A stretch of DNA of 9,311 nucleotides from Pseudomonadota bacterium (lineage in GTDB: Bacteria > Pseudomonadota > Alphaproteobacteria > Rhizobiales > Xanthobacteraceae): the NCBI GenBank assembly GCA_023392205.1, contig JAEVZN010000204.1:1-9311 (forward strand). The letters run 5' to 3'. The translations under genes were made by a program, and so were the position numbers. This document shows positions 9,138 through 9,311 of the stretch, in pieces (the first letter of the stretch is position 1; each line of letters begins with the position of its first letter). Below the pieces are notes generated by a model that saw nothing but the letters and a program-made list of their open reading frames with translations, searched no databases and was not told the DNA's origin.

Positions 9138-9311
9138 GTGGGCACGCTGACCATCAAATATAAGGACCCCCGGAAGCTCAAACCGAGGGCGAAAAACCCG
9201 CGCACGCACACCCCTCGCCAAATCAAACAGATCGCAGCCAGCATCCAGGAATTCGGATTCATAAACCCGGTTTTGCTCGATGGGTCTGACGGGATCGTTG
9301 CGGGCCACGCC
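9138..9311 (+). CDS. ParB-like N-terminal domain protein, probably a DNA methyltransferase; 5' part only
   Basis: The first 58 codons of a gene running off the right edge. The start is a GTG at 9138, with GGAGG (9128-9132) 5 nt upstream. Visible features are typical of a ParB/Srx-fold N-terminal domain: an opening strand (TLTIKYKDP), KLKPRAKNPR (13-22), a helix RQIKQIAASIQEFGF (27-41), NPVLLD (43-48), and GIVAGHA (52-58) at the position of the GERR-like box. The wording KNPRTH...GFINPVL...IVAGH is common in proteins that fuse this domain to a DNA N4/N6 methyltransferase in proteobacterial mobile elements, but the methyltransferase part is outside the window. A stand-alone ParB-like protein remains possible. 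Its setting behind a repeat-rich gap suggests an accessory element starts here. Confidence 0.7.
   Translation, partial: MGTLTIKYKDPRKLKPRAKNPRTHTPRQIKQIAASIQEFGFINPVLLDGSDGIVAGHA

Overview
The window is GC-rich and densely coded. Its protein families (class I PHA synthase with a phasin, tandem-domain universal stress proteins, E. coli-type PfkB, FNR/FixK-like boxes) and codon use suggest an alphaproteobacterium, probably of the Rhizobiales/Hyphomicrobiales. The lineage is inferred from the families, because no rRNA or other marker gene is present.

Layout. The left edge holds the start of a secreted c-type cytochrome (minus strand), preceded on the same strand by a two-domain universal stress protein (USP); the two probably form an operon. 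A divergent regulatory region (about 1046-1241) separates them from a plus-strand pair: a large P-type (P2-like) cation ATPase and, 26 nt later, pfkB, a phosphofructokinase of the E. coli Pfk-2 kind. Directly after pfkB lies a roughly 100-codon leftover of the C-terminus of a sodium-dependent (NSS/SNF family) transporter. It converges on a minus-strand pair made of a class I PHA synthase gene (phaC) followed by a phasin gene. A second divergent regulatory region (7726-7985), containing a 9-of-10 match to the FNR/FixK box, separates phaC from a second tandem USP on the plus strand. After that USP come about 300 non-coding bases rich in short ACAGGGA/TCCCTGT repeats, then the first 58 codons of a gene with a ParB-like N-terminal domain, which looks like the start of an accessory element.

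How the genes fit together. USPs, a CtpF-like cation ATPase and a Pfk-2-type phosphofructokinase recall the hypoxia/dormancy (DosR) regulon of mycobacteria. Here they sit beside PHA storage genes and a c-type cytochrome, with FNR/FixK-type boxes in both divergent promoter regions. The simplest reading is an oxygen-limitation or stationary-phase survival cluster: glycolytic flux through PfkB, reducing equivalents stored as PHA, ion homeostasis through the ATPase, and USPs as stress effectors. This functional reading is inference; the gene identities and boxes are seen in the sequence. I found no clearly new enzymatic system. The least explained parts are the repeat-rich right flank and the decayed transporter fragment.
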